Below, one piece after another: positions 36,431-46,887 of a stretch of 64,000 bases of DNA. The DNA is from Cercis canadensis (taxonomy: Eukaryota > Streptophyta > Magnoliopsida > Fabales > Fabaceae). The notes beneath the pieces were generated by a model. It saw only the letters and a list, made by a program, of their open reading frames with translations. It was not told where the DNA came from and searched no databases. The stretch is taken from contig QAOA01005271.1 in assembly GCA_003255065.1 (NCBI GenBank), positions 546,006 through 610,005 of the forward strand, written 5' to 3'. Both the position numbers and the translations under genes were made by a program. Each line of letters opens with the position of its first letter. Positions within the stretch are counted from its first letter, which is position 1.

Positions 36431-36897
36431 CAGAAAACAAGTCACAATTTAATAATAATGAGTGGAAGTTGATTATAAGAGGAGATCAAACAACTACTAT
36501 AGACTACCTTTTAGTTACGAGGTTTTGTTGATGATAGAAAGATGTGCTTGAATCAATAGCAGTAGAATCAAACAATTCTGACTTGTTTAGTTCTTGTTCA
36601 CCCTTTCCCTGTAAAAAGGTTCATATCAAATTATCCGTTGCTGATGTCACATAATATATTAAANCAGAAAACAAGTCACAATTTAATAATAATGACTGGA
36701 AGTTGATTATAAGAGGAGATCAAACAACTACTATAGACTACCTTTTAGTTACGAGGTTTTGTTGCTGATAGAAAGATGTGCTTGAATCAATAGCAGCAGA
36801 ATCAAACAATTCTGACTTGTTTAGTTCTTGTTCACCCTTTCCCTGTAAAAAGGTTCATATCAAATTATCCGTTGCTGATGTCACATAATATATTAAA
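36431..36897. repeat. 233-base direct repeat joined by one N (probable assembly duplicate)
   Basis: 36431-36663 and 36665-36897 match with about four differences and are split by N at 36664. This doubles one candidate exon of the ACBP3-like pseudogene (36842-36742 and 36608-36508). Confidence 0.9.
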
Positions 36898-38038
36898 TGG
36901 TAATATGCCTCAATAGTAGAAACTTATAGCAGAATTATCTTCCATCCATCCAGGAACTTTTATCTGAAAGAAGGGTAATATACTGCTCCATAGCAACCTC
37001 TGGATTCATGTTCCCCAGCTTTTGCCAAGCATTCATTGCACAACGTAATCAGTACTGTCGATCACTAACACAAAGCAACTCTCAACCCTGTTGTTGTAAC
37101 TAGCAATCAAACTATACCGTGTAACTTGTTTAGCATCCCCGTGTGTGTTGTTTACATTTATTTATGAAGTTTATTCCCCTTTTCTCTTCAAAGCAATCTG
37201 ATGTCTTTCAATATTAGAAGGATACAGTCAGTCTTGGAGTTTACTTTATAGATTCATTTATTGGAGTTTCCCAATTACATTTAACATAACGAAAACAAAA
37301 CCATTTACGAGTAAAAGGTATGACAATGTAGGCTAGGCAATTCAACAAGCACATTGTTAACAAAAATGAAGAAAAGGGTAGACAAGTTTGATACCACTTG
37401 GCACGAGCAGAGAGCATAAGAGGCATTGGCTTAGGGTCACAGCAAGGCCCTTTAGTGGCAAGCTTGTGAAGGCCATACAATTCCACCTGCTCATCGTTCC
37501 CAATACTCGCCAACCTCTTATCCTTATTCCCAGCAACAACAAATTCCATTACCACCATGAACACCTTTTCAAGCTCACTCCTCTCAACCCCCTCCCAATC
37601 ATCATCCTCCTCCTCAAATTCCAACTTCACTTCCCTCTCTTCTTCATCTCTTTCCTTCAAAACAGCAATTTCCTCTTTCTCAAGTTCAGCAGTAGTCTCC
37701 CTATTCCCTTGTTCTTCTATCTTTTTCTTTTCCTCTATTGTCTCCTCCCTTATTTCAACAACCTTGGATATAGATACTTCCTCTGACACTATATCCTCCT
37801 CGGATGACTTCACCGTCAATACGACGTCATCGGATTTTGGGTGTTGTTCGATTTCCACATTTTCCACACTAGCTACAACATTAATTTCAATAAATTCGTC
37901 AACCTCTTTCACTGATTTCGGAGCAAGAACTTGGACCTTCCTCTCTCTTTGATGGGTTTGAACTCTTAGTGATGATTTTGCCATGGAAATCACATCATCA
38001 GCCTTTGGGGTTAGCAATGACCCATTCTGAACAACCAA
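36742..38038 (-). pseudogene. ACBP3-like acyl-CoA-binding protein pseudogene inside the PIF-like element
   Basis: The main exon (38038-37395) encodes an acidic, glutamate-rich region and then the first half of an acyl-CoA-binding domain: DDDWEGVERSELEKVF, YGLHKLATKGPCCDPKPMPL and SARAKW before GTATCA. The second half, NAWQKLGNMNPEVAMEQYIT, starts at 37033, but the base pair before it reads TG, not AG, so the splice acceptor is lost. Further on, an AAAA at 36961-36958 gives one A too many: with three A's the frame would continue DKVPGWMEDN as in relatives, whereas here it stops soon. A possible later exon, 36842-36742, has good borders. ACBP3 proteins bind acyl-CoA and phospholipids and affect lipid turnover and autophagy in Arabidopsis. 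The upstream hydrophobic start of ACBP3 was not securely found. Two lesions plus the position inside a transposon argue for a captured, decaying copy. Confidence 0.72.
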
Positions 38039-38668
38039 GAATCCATTTCAAATGCCAAAAATTGTTCACTAGGTGTGCTATTCCATTATTTATCACAAAT
38101 AGCGAAAGAATCATAGCAGAAACCATGGACGGGTCTCAAAACAAAGTGCAACAGAAGCAACAAATGGAGATGGAGAAACAGAGCAGAAAGGACGGGTATG
38201 AAAGAAAAAATGCAGAAGAAAAAAAAAAGAAGAGCAGAAACGAATATGAAAGTAAAAGCAAATGAAACAAAAATCTGCAAAAAGACATACCTGCTAGGTG
38301 CGGCAGAAGCGACAAATGGAGATAGAGAAGCTATGGATGTGTCTCAACATGATGGAAGAACCTGGGAGATACAGAGAAGGTCGCTGGTACAAGGGAGATA
38401 CGAAGACCGAAGAAGGTGGGGATATAATTGTCCCATAAATTTGCAAATCAGCTTCCCGGTCATACTCAAATTGGCTTTCGCACAAGGCTTTTTCAAGAAG
38501 CCTGAAAAAATAGCTTCATAAAATAAGCTAAAAATAGTTTTTAGGAGGTTAATAAGTTACTTATATAAATTTATCCAAACACTATTTTTTTTTTTTTTAC
38601 ATAAAAGCACTTATACTAATAGAAAAGCTCTAATAAGCTGTAAGTCATGCCATCCAAACGGGGCCTTA

Positions 38669-39768
38669 GAATAAGATGTTGCAAATCTATTTCAAAATTA
38701 AAAAAAAAAAAAGCAATTATTCAAAATGCTTGTAAATAATATATGTAAGCACTAATTTTAACTGCTAAAAGAAAACCTCTGATATGTCAATAAGGAGTCA
38801 TTTGATTTAGAGAAATGATAGGTCCACCATACTTTCCTTGCAAATTCTCAAATATGTAGTTTAAGTTAAAATTGAGTCGTTTAAAAAAAAGTTTAAACAA
38901 GATTGAATTAAATTGTTAGATGTAAATTAGATTCAAGCCTATAATACTAAGAAAATATGATTTTTTAGTAGTTCATATATCACTATTCTTTGATTTATAA
39001 GTTTTGAACTGTCTTTAAAAGATCACGTGTTCAAACGTTTCAGGATGTAACCTAATCAACCACTCTGATTTCGAAGTCCAACATGTCAAGATAGATGAAA
39101 ACCTACTTGACTGCGTCCATGGTACATACACCGAAATGTATACTAATTAATACCCTTTATTAGCAATCTAATGAAAGCTCAATTGACTTCCTTCTATTTA
39201 TTTGTCATTGATAATATGTATGGGTATTTTCCTCCAATTTGTTCTTTAAGACCTGCAACTGCAACTGCACCTGCTAATGCTTTGTCTTTCTATATATTGA
39301 TTATTATCGCATTCTGCGGCGAGCTGTTAATCATGATAATAGACAACATGATCTTAAGGCCAATGTCATATTAGCATGTTAGTACGAGTACCTTAATTTT
39401 ACCATAAGCCAATTGCATCATTGCTTTGTGTTCCTTGGAGCACCTAGTGCCTTGAGTGGTTGACCAGCCACTTTTTAGTGTTTTTTCCCTTTTACCTATC
39501 TGTTGCTCTTTTAAGGCGTCTCTATTAACCTGTTAAGAGAACTAATATTACACTCGTACCATTTAAATTAGGCATTCTACAAAAGTATGTTCCAAATACA
39601 TTGTGAGGAAAGACAAATTCTAAAGCATCATTTATTCAAGAAAATTTAAAATTACAATTTGCGACAAATGGAACTCAAAGCTCAAAAGGTTATATTGTAC
39701 ATAAGACCACACGTCTAACACAAGCATACAATTTATTAAGAAGTATCAAGCATCATCTGCTGCCAATA
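38669..39768. other. Intergenic between the PIF-like element and DUF247 copy 2
   Basis: No gene was recognised. The last 200 bases resemble the 3' flank seen beside other DUF247 copies (a CAAGCAT-type stretch before the stop codon). Confidence 0.4.
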
Positions 39769-41145
39769 TTACATGGTGAACAACTTGATATTTGGCTTAT
39801 TTGGAAAAAAAGAATGGAAAAAGTTGTAGAAAGTGAAGAGCAGCACAAGTATTGCCACTATGGTTGAACTGCCTCTCCAAACGTCTTGGAAGTACACCAA
39901 CTTTAACTTGGCCATATTACGATGCCACTTTTGACCGTAATGCTTATTGAGGTCGTTTATTAGATCGTTGAAATTGTCGTTTGTGGCAATGTCTTTGGAA
40001 AGATTGCTAATCAGAAGTCCCATTTCCTTATCGCTTCCAAGTTCATGGACAATAACCTTTCTCTCCACAAGCAAATCCACATCTTCTTGAGTCTCAATAA
40101 GAGCATCAAGCAGAGACACATAATTGGAAATGTGAGGCTGATCGAGATAGTGGCACTGCTCGAATGCGATGAGGTTTCGCAGAACACGTTCTGTTGAGTG
40201 TACAACTTTTAACTGAGGGATTACAAAACGTGGTTCGAAACGTTTCAATGGAAGATAATCCAAGCAGGGAAAGGGTATCTCTTTTTTTTCGAAGTTCACG
40301 TCAGTTAAGTGTCTGTTTGGAGAAGCCTCAAAGCGTATCCCCGACTTGTTCAGATTTGTTGCACTCTTAAGGTCATCAGATTTGAGGGCTTTGCTAAGAC
40401 TAGAGATGTTATCCAATGGTATGTAAGAATATCTAAGTAAATCAGTGAAATGCTTTGAAGAGTCCATTTTATGAGCAGAATCATAAAATGAGAAGTACTC
40501 GCGGGCAAGTTCCAGAAAAGTAGGATGATTTGGCTTTTTATTTTCCTCAGGAACAACGGTTTCATATAATTTCTCCAACACAAAAATTGGAATCTGATTT
40601 TCAAGGAGTAACAAGTCAAGACGTATACCTTCTTGAACCCATAATTTACTGAACATGTAGTCGTCATTATGGGATTGGCTTGATTTCCTCAGAAAGAGCT
40701 CCGTAATGAAAACAGAATCCAACAGTATCATGTCCACGAACTGACCCTGGCTTATGTCGGGGAATTGCTCGGAATAACAGTGGCGAATATCTTGTTCTTT
40801 CCCTGCAAGGAAGGATTTGTAGTCCACTAAAGCATCCTTACACTGTTCTAAGGGATGTTGTCCTGCTAGACGTTCCCAGAAGAAATGAAAATATATCTGT
40901 TTCTGTTTCTCCATTAGCTTCAGATTTTTCTGTTCATAGTGAATAGGGCCAATCGAGATAAATTGAGGAGAATAGGCTTTGGGATTGCCATTCCTGAGAT
41001 CCTCAGGAACCTTGTAGATACAACATTGACTACACCAGAGGGCAGAGATCTCTATTGGGATGTTAATTATGTGATTGACGATCATCTCATGTGCAGTTTC
41101 AGATAATTGAGTATAATTGGTTGAAGCACTAGCAGCAGGTGCCAT
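39769..41145 (-). CDS. DUF247 protein, copy 2
   Basis: A single coding exon of 458 residues. It has the family order: IPIEISALWCSQCCIYKVPE, AYSPQFISIGPIHYEQ, MILLDSVFITELFLRKS, DLLLLENQIPIFVLEKLYE, HFTDLLRYSYIPLD, NLNKSGIRFEASP, AFEQCHYLDQPHISNYVSLL, VWRGSST and a C-terminal membrane segment IVAILVLLFTFYNFFHSFF. The N-terminus is longer than in copy 1 by about 14 residues. It is more diverged from the other copies than copies 3 and 4 are from each other in the C-terminal half. A frame in another phase over its 3' half is a shadow. Function is unknown, as for the family. Confidence 0.95.
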   Translation of the reverse strand: MAPAASASTNYTQLSETAHEMIVNHIINIPIEISALWCSQCCIYKVPEDLRNGNPKAYSPQFISIGPIHYEQKNLKLMEKQKQIYFHFFWERLAGQHPLEQCKDALVDYKSFLAGKEQDIRHCYSEQFPDISQGQFVDMILLDSVFITELFLRKSSQSHNDDYMFSKLWVQEGIRLDLLLLENQIPIFVLEKLYETVVPEENKKPNHPTFLELAREYFSFYDSAHKMDSSKHFTDLLRYSYIPLDNISSLSKALKSDDLKSATNLNKSGIRFEASPNRHLTDVNFEKKEIPFPCLDYLPLKRFEPRFVIPQLKVVHSTERVLRNLIAFEQCHYLDQPHISNYVSLLDALIETQEDVDLLVERKVIVHELGSDKEMGLLISNLSKDIATNDNFNDLINDLNKHYGQKWHRNMAKLKLVYFQDVWRGSSTIVAILVLLFTFYNFFHSFFPNKPNIKLFTM

Positions 41146-41829
41146 TGAAGATGAACTTCAAATTCCTTTACCCTATATAGCATTGAGCAAAACAAGTTAG
41201 ACAATAATTCCTTTGCAATTCTTAAAAAGCACGAATTCAATTGTTATGATCTTATTTATTAGTAAAGATTCTGCAGATCTAGAAGCACATCATACCACAA
41301 AATGATGAATTGGTTGCAATAGAAAATAAAAAGAAATTGTAGAAATATGAAAAACATAAACAAATTATGCAGTAATGGTTTATCAATGACAATAAAATTA
41401 GTGTGAGATGTATGAAAAGGAGATAGTCTGCCTTCCAAGTGCATAACCTTTGATGGACAAAAAAGGAGAAAATAAACAAGATTATGCAGAAGCACAGAGA
41501 TACAACATGCCATAAAGAACTACATATATATATATATATATNACTATATATATATATATATATCAAAAGCTAAAAAAAACCAAATTATGGTAAAAAGCCA
41601 GTAAACCCTCTTAATGATGCCTCATCAACAAGTAATCAAGTATATTATTGTAATAAATAGTTTTTTTTTTTCTAAAATTGAAAGACGAATTGAGGGGAGC
41701 ATACTGAACCTCAAAAACTTTTTTCCCGCAAAGAATTGAAATTGATTTGATTGAGGAATGGCTCTAGCCTTTACCTCCCACAGCTTTCCCCTCTCCCTCC
41801 TTATATATAATATTCTATGTGGATAACTA
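41146..41829. other. Upstream region of DUF247 copy 2 with a TA microsatellite
   Basis: It probably holds the leader and a leader intron. Sequence near 41.69-41.80 kb is distantly like the conserved upstream blocks of copies 1 and 4. Confidence 0.4.
41523..41565. repeat. (TA)n microsatellite broken by an N
   Basis: Two TA runs either side of N at 41542. The true repeat number is unknown. Confidence 0.9.
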
Positions 41830-42825
41830 TTAGCGACTTTCTAAGTCTTCCATTCGCTTGGGATGATGATTTTCCAAATTAATTATCTATCATAGGTGAA
41901 AGTGACAACTTGTGTACAGCTAGATATCTCTATAAATTTCTTACTTGTATCACGTGCCAAAATAATCTTAAAATAATATTTTATTTTAAAGTAATAGAAA
42001 CGAAAAAAAGAAAGTAAAAAAAAAAAAAAGTATAATACATGTATTTGCTACCTTTGTTATTGAGTTTTTCTTTTGTCCCCTAGATACTACATAAGAAAGG
42101 ATATAGTTTGTTTTCTCCATAATCTCACCTATGGCAGAGTTGCACTGCTTCTTAGTGCCATCCTCACCCAAAAATTTTCAAAATTAANGTTTTCTCCGTA
42201 ATCTCACCTATGGCAGAGCTGCACTGCTTCTTAGTGCCATCCTCACCCAAAAATTTTCAAAATTAAGAAAATAATTTTCTTCATATTTTGCATTCTTTTT
42301 ACGAATTAAATACGTGTTTGTCCGCCCAAAATTTTACATTTTTCACAATGGTGCTGGCTATCTTTTACTTGGTCCCTTCAAAGATTTGCCACAGCTTCAC
42401 CTTTATCTCAACTTACATTGTTTAAAGTTATTCTAAACATGACATTTTTATGAAAGAATATTCAGCTTAAGTTAATAATAATACTAATATAATAAAATCA
42501 TAACCACTAAGAGCAGACACATTGAGATTTAATTTTGAGTCTTAAAAATCTCTTCAACTTTAAAAACTTAGTATATGATCTCTTAAATTATCGTTCAAAT
42601 CCTTATCCTAAATATTTATAAAGTCAACTTATTTAATATGTCTTATAATTTTTATTTTTATAATTGACCCTTACCATTTGTTCATTAACCTAATAATTTC
42701 TATCATCATCATTCTTTCCCGCACTGTCATTCTCATTCGTCACCTAACAAATTGTTATTTTATTCAATCATTAATACGACGTTAACAATTTCGAAGCTAA
42801 TATATTATCATGTATTTGTCTCCTA
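41830..42825. repeat. Segmental duplication block B, copy 1 (partner 54132-55060)
   Basis: From CGACTTTCTAAGTCTTCCAT onward this block is paralogous, in the same orientation, to 54132-55060, with small indels. It contains an N-joined doubling of 78 bases (42110-42187 and 42189-42266). Its end (42605-42825) also recurs at 45078-45245. Confidence 0.8.
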
Positions 42826-45070
42826 ATACCAAAGCTAACTTTATTGTAAGACCATGAGCAAAATTGATGGTCTACCCATGTTTAAGATTGCTTAGTTTCT
42901 AAGGACAAGGATTAAATCCTTGTGTGCTTTCTTTTTACTAGTAGTGATGTTATTTCATAATATTATAAGTGACTTAGATCTTTGCACTTTTTTATTGTCA
43001 ATTTTTTTTAAAAAATGAATGTAAATATTATCTCTGGTTAAAACAAAAAGGGGCAGTAAAAATGTCCATTTAAGGGTTTAAAGCCATTCCCTTTCTACTT
43101 TTAATAATAACAGTTACAATAAAGTGAGAAGGGTTGTTCTTTAAGAACAAAGTATGTAAGGTTGAAGAAAAAGAGATGAGGCATTTCTCCTAAATCTGTA
43201 ACTAGATAACATAATTAGTACTGGTTTTCTCTCCGCTTTTGTTCTCATCCAATCAACTCTCTGTAAGACCCAAATTGATAGCTCACTCAATTATCTTATT
43301 CTGTCAATTTCACCTTTGTTTGAAATGGCTAAAAAAAGAGAGAATAGTTTCAAGAGGAATAATTAGGATTTAAATTTAACGGTGATAAATGTTAAATTAA
43401 TGTAATGTATCAATATAAAACAACTAATTATATGTAAACACATTTTTCAGTGAATTTTTTCCCTCACTTTCTTTCCCTCCTCATTCGTTTTCCCAGTACG
43501 ACCAATTCATAATATAATTATATATCTTTGATCCTAAATGGCAATGCACGATATAATTATCGTCTCTAACAACTTTTCCTTTGTCTTATATATAGTCTGA
43601 CCTGATGAGATCGATAGAAAAAAAATAAAATTCTTCAGCAACGTAATAGTGACAGGTTATTTTATGCCGTATGCTTACTGGCTTCAGAATTCCACTGGCT
43701 TGGCTGAGAACAGAATAATGGATCCTTTGCACCGTATAAATGAATTAGGCCAGTCTACAGTAATGTAATGCCAACTAGATATAATATAGGCTNCTATAAG
43801 AAATATCATTATTAAATTGGTTAGGTAATGACTTATAAGTGGTTCACACAAGTCCTTGTCGTACATGTTAGCATGCATGTGTTATTTATCAATCACTCTA
43901 TTCTTTATGTTAAACCATTGATATAGTAGCGATTGGTTGTAATTAGTATCTTAAAAAAGTAGATAATAGTGTCCTAGTTAAAACTTCATGTATAATATAA
44001 GCAAATAATTTTGATTGCTAAAATGAATTCTTTGGTACATCAATAAGGAGGAGAGCTGCCCTCTTTTATGTAGTAGGTTTTGAAATCTTCTGAGTGATCA
44101 CATATCAAATGTAGTTTACATCGAATAATTATAAATAAGTCCAACTTGACCACTGGTATGTGAAGTAATATATTATTAAATTGATTGGATAATTGTTTTT
44201 AACCACTTGCTCTCAGTATTTGTTGTGCAACGCAGCGTGTGGTTTTTGCATTGATAAACCCTTCTCTATTCTTTATATAAATTCATTGACATATAAGCTG
44301 TGGACTTACAAATAGGACCGAGAGGAAAATAATAACAATTTGTAGCGTTATCATACATTTCTCACTAGTTAAGCAAGCATATTATTTACGAAAGGGTTGA
44401 TCAAAAACCTTTAAGATGATCGAACTATATAATATTAAAATATTAAAATACTTTGACTTATTCCCCAATTAAAATCGTCTAGGTTCGTGACTGATCAAAT
44501 GGATATATCATGCATGGTTGTATCTGCTTCACAAACCATTCTATTAATCTTTATAGTGTTCAAACAGATTTATTACCATACAATATAAGGATAACAATTA
44601 ACAAAAGCATATTATTTATAAGAATACCAAGCATAATGTTGCTGATAAAGGGTTAACAACTTGATCTTAGACCTATTTAATATTAAGAATAACACGGAAA
44701 AAGTTTAAGAAAGTGAAGAACAGGACAGCAATTCCCACAATAGTTGAACTTCCTCTCCAGTGATCCTTGAAGTACACAGTCTATAACTTTGCCACAGTAT
44801 GGTTCCAAGCGTTGCATTGAGTTCTTTGATATGTGTGCTGTAACAGTTTGTATTTGTCACAACATGTTTGCAGAGACTATTAATCAGAGTTGTCACTTCC
44901 TGATTGTTTCCCAATTCATGGACAATAACTTCTTGATCAACCAGCAAGTCCACATCTTCCGCAGTGCTTATGAGATTGTCAATTACAGAAATATAATTGC
45001 AAATGAAAGTTAGGTTTGGATAGTGACACTGCTCCAAAGCCATGAGGTTGCGAACAACACATTCCATTAG
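42825..45070. repeat. Segmental duplication block A, copy 1 (partner 58545-61170)
   Basis: From AATACCAAAGCTAACTTTAT onward the sequence is collinear with 58545-61170, mostly with single-base differences and a few indels, for example about 80 bases present only in the partner near 59.40-59.48 kb. It ends abruptly inside a DUF247 coding region at about 45070. Confidence 0.85.
44705..45070 (-). pseudogene. Truncated 3' fragment of a DUF247 gene
   Basis: It is nearly identical to the C-terminal quarter of DUF247 copy 4 (MECVVRNLMALEQCHYPN, VDLLVDQEVIVHELGNNQEV). The match begins mid-gene at about 45070, where unrelated block-B-type sequence starts, so no 5' part exists. A 10-base deletion near 44813, relative to copy 4, shifts the frame and replaces the C-terminal membrane segment. 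It is a by-product of the segmental duplication and is not expected to make a functional protein. Confidence 0.9.
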
Positions 45071-45245
45071 GTTAATGAAGTCAACTTATTTAATATATCT
45101 TATAATATTTTTTTTTCATTAACCTTATAATTTCTATCATCATCATTCTTTGCCGCACTGTCATCCTCATTCGTCACCTAACAAATTGTTGTTATTTTAT
45201 TCAATCATTAATACCACATTGACAATTTCAAAGCCAATAAATTTA

Positions 45246-46364
45246 GAATAAACTCATTTTTGGTTCTTGAAAAATGCTCTTACAGACACTTTAGTTCTTC
45301 ATTTATTTATGATGTCAATTGAGTCCTCAAATTTGTATTCCATCTGCTAATATAGTCCTCTTGAGTCTGTTAGTGAGATTTGACAAAAATTGTCACGTGA
45401 CACGTTAAGTGTTGACGTGGCCATTATGTGGTAATATGACACATTCAAAAATTAAAAAAAAAAAAAAATTCTCTCTCATTTCTCTCTCTCTCTCTCTTCC
45501 CCGTCTACCCCTCCTCTCTCATTTCTCTCTCTACCTCTCTTTACCCTCGGCCCCTCCCTCTCTCTACAACTCCCATCACCTTCATTCAGAATCATCAACC
45601 TCTTCTTCTCTATCTCTCAGCAAACACATATAATTATGCAGATATGAACACCTACTACCATGCCAAGAATAACAAATACAAGAAACACTGCTGCAACTAC
45701 TCCCACCTTTAATGGGAAACTCTCATCACTTGATTAGTGGTTTCATGCCTAAAACTAAAGTTAATTGGACTCTGAAAAATCAAACTTTTTAGTGTGACCC
45801 TTCGAACTTCAAAAGAGTGGAGTCAGACTGTTTCTTATGTGGATCCATTTTGAGTCACACTTCTTTTAACCATCAACTTTTGATTTTGAATTTTCCATAT
45901 TATAGAGAGTGATACCATTACCAGCAGACTACAAGATGTTAATACCTTTCTCCAATGGTTTTCTCCTCTTTTTTACCCATTCTCCAATATCTCTTCAGAA
46001 GGAAGTAACTTGAAATTTTATTAGCGAATCCAATCTTTTAATTTCTATTATTTTATTTGGAACAAACAAACAAACAACCGCTGTTCAGGTATCAAGAGAA
46101 GTGACTCTGAGTGATCAAATGATTATGAATGAAGGTGATGGGAGTAGACGGGGAAGAGAGAGAGAGAGAAACATATTGGTCACGTCAGTACTTACTTAAC
46201 GTGTCAAGTGACAATTTTTGTCAAATCTCACTAACGGACCTATAGGCGGAAGGTTAAATTGGCATATAGAATATAAATTTGAAGATTCAATTGGCACAAA
46301 ATATAAATGAAGAACTAAAGTATCTGTAAGAGCATTTTTCAATGACTAAAAAAGAGTTTTACTC
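45246..46364. mobile_element. 1.1-kb Mutator-type foldback MITE
   Basis: The two ends are long inverted copies: GAATAAACTCATTTTTGG... on the left and, reversed, GAGTAAAACTCTTTTTTAG... on the right. Then comes a well-kept arm with GAAAAATGCTCTTACAGA and ACTTTAGTTCTTCATTTAT, and a further pair with TGTCACGTGAC or TGTCACTTGAC and TTTGTCAAATCTCACTAA. The flanks ATAAATTTA (45237-45245) and AAAAATTTA (46365-46373) are a 9-base duplication with one mismatch. The paralogous block at about 54997-55010 reads straight through as CAATAAATTTATCATG, i.e. the empty site. Inside are CT-rich and GA-rich arms but no transposase. Confidence 0.85.
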
Positions 46365-46436
46365 AAAAATTTATCATGTATTTGTCTCCTAATGACTATT
46401 CTTAAAAGATTTTCATATCTTCATATTAGATTTGAT

Positions 46437-46463
46437 GTGTATATATATATATATATATATATA
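46437..46463. repeat. (TA)n microsatellite
   Basis: A short uninterrupted TA run 90 bases after the foldback element. Confidence 0.85.
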
Positions 46464-46627
46464 TTGTTACATCAAGCTAGCGTAGATTTTGAAGTGTCTT
46501 AAAGACCACAAAATAAAAGTCCAGTCTGCTTCTCATTCAAAACGACAACTATTTTGGCAAAGCTGCACCTACCCTAGATAAATACATACCCAAAAGCATT
46601 GTGACAAAGATGAACTGGTGAACCGAT

Positions 46628-46887
46628 TATTAAAGTATATACCAGTATATACCATCCTACGTGGCAGTGGCAGTTGACAGCTAATCAAGTTAGTTAGCAT
46701 TCAGTCAGTTGACAGCTAATCAAGTTAGTTAGCATTCGGTTGGTTAGAATTATGTTTAGATAGGAATTCTGTTAGATAGTCCTTCATCTTGGATGCTGTA
46801 TATATACCTCACACTCACTGTATCTATTCAGTTATTTTCAATATATGAAATTCTTCTCTTCTCTTTTCCTCTCGATTACTCTCAATA
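46628..46887 (+). repeat. Left LTR of the copia element
   Basis: Begins TATTAAAGTATATACC and ends CTCTCAATA. It contains a short internal direct repeat with TTGACAGCTAATCAAG and a TATATATA box before CCTCACACTCACTG. Confidence 0.95.

Larger units (their letters stand above)
34955..38665. mobile_element. PIF/Harbinger-like non-autonomous element carrying a captured gene (Pack-type candidate)
   Basis: The left end GGCCCCGTTTGGAT at 34955 is an exact inverted match to the right end ending at 38665, and TTA stands on both outer sides (34952-34954 and 38666-38668), as in PIF/Harbinger elements. Subterminal sequence near both ends repeats GTTTGGATAAAT and AAGC-type motifs (for example 35192 and 38570), again typical. 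Inside, from about 35.2 to 38.4 kb, is not transposase but a spliced ACBP3-like gene on the minus strand. No other transposon protein is visible, so movement would need a helper. The length is 3711 bases, including about 233 that are probably doubled by an assembly error at 36664. Confidence 0.72.

Noticed and set aside
37388-37952. Serine-rich plus-strand frames of over 130 codons
   Set aside because: They are antisense to the glutamate-rich exon of the ACBP3-like pseudogene; GAA/GAG runs read backwards as serine and leucine.
38086-38280. Hydrophobic minus-strand frame as the ACBP3 membrane start
   Set aside because: The composition comes from purine-rich low-complexity sequence, it lies in an intron-like region and it does not match the ACBP3 N-terminus.
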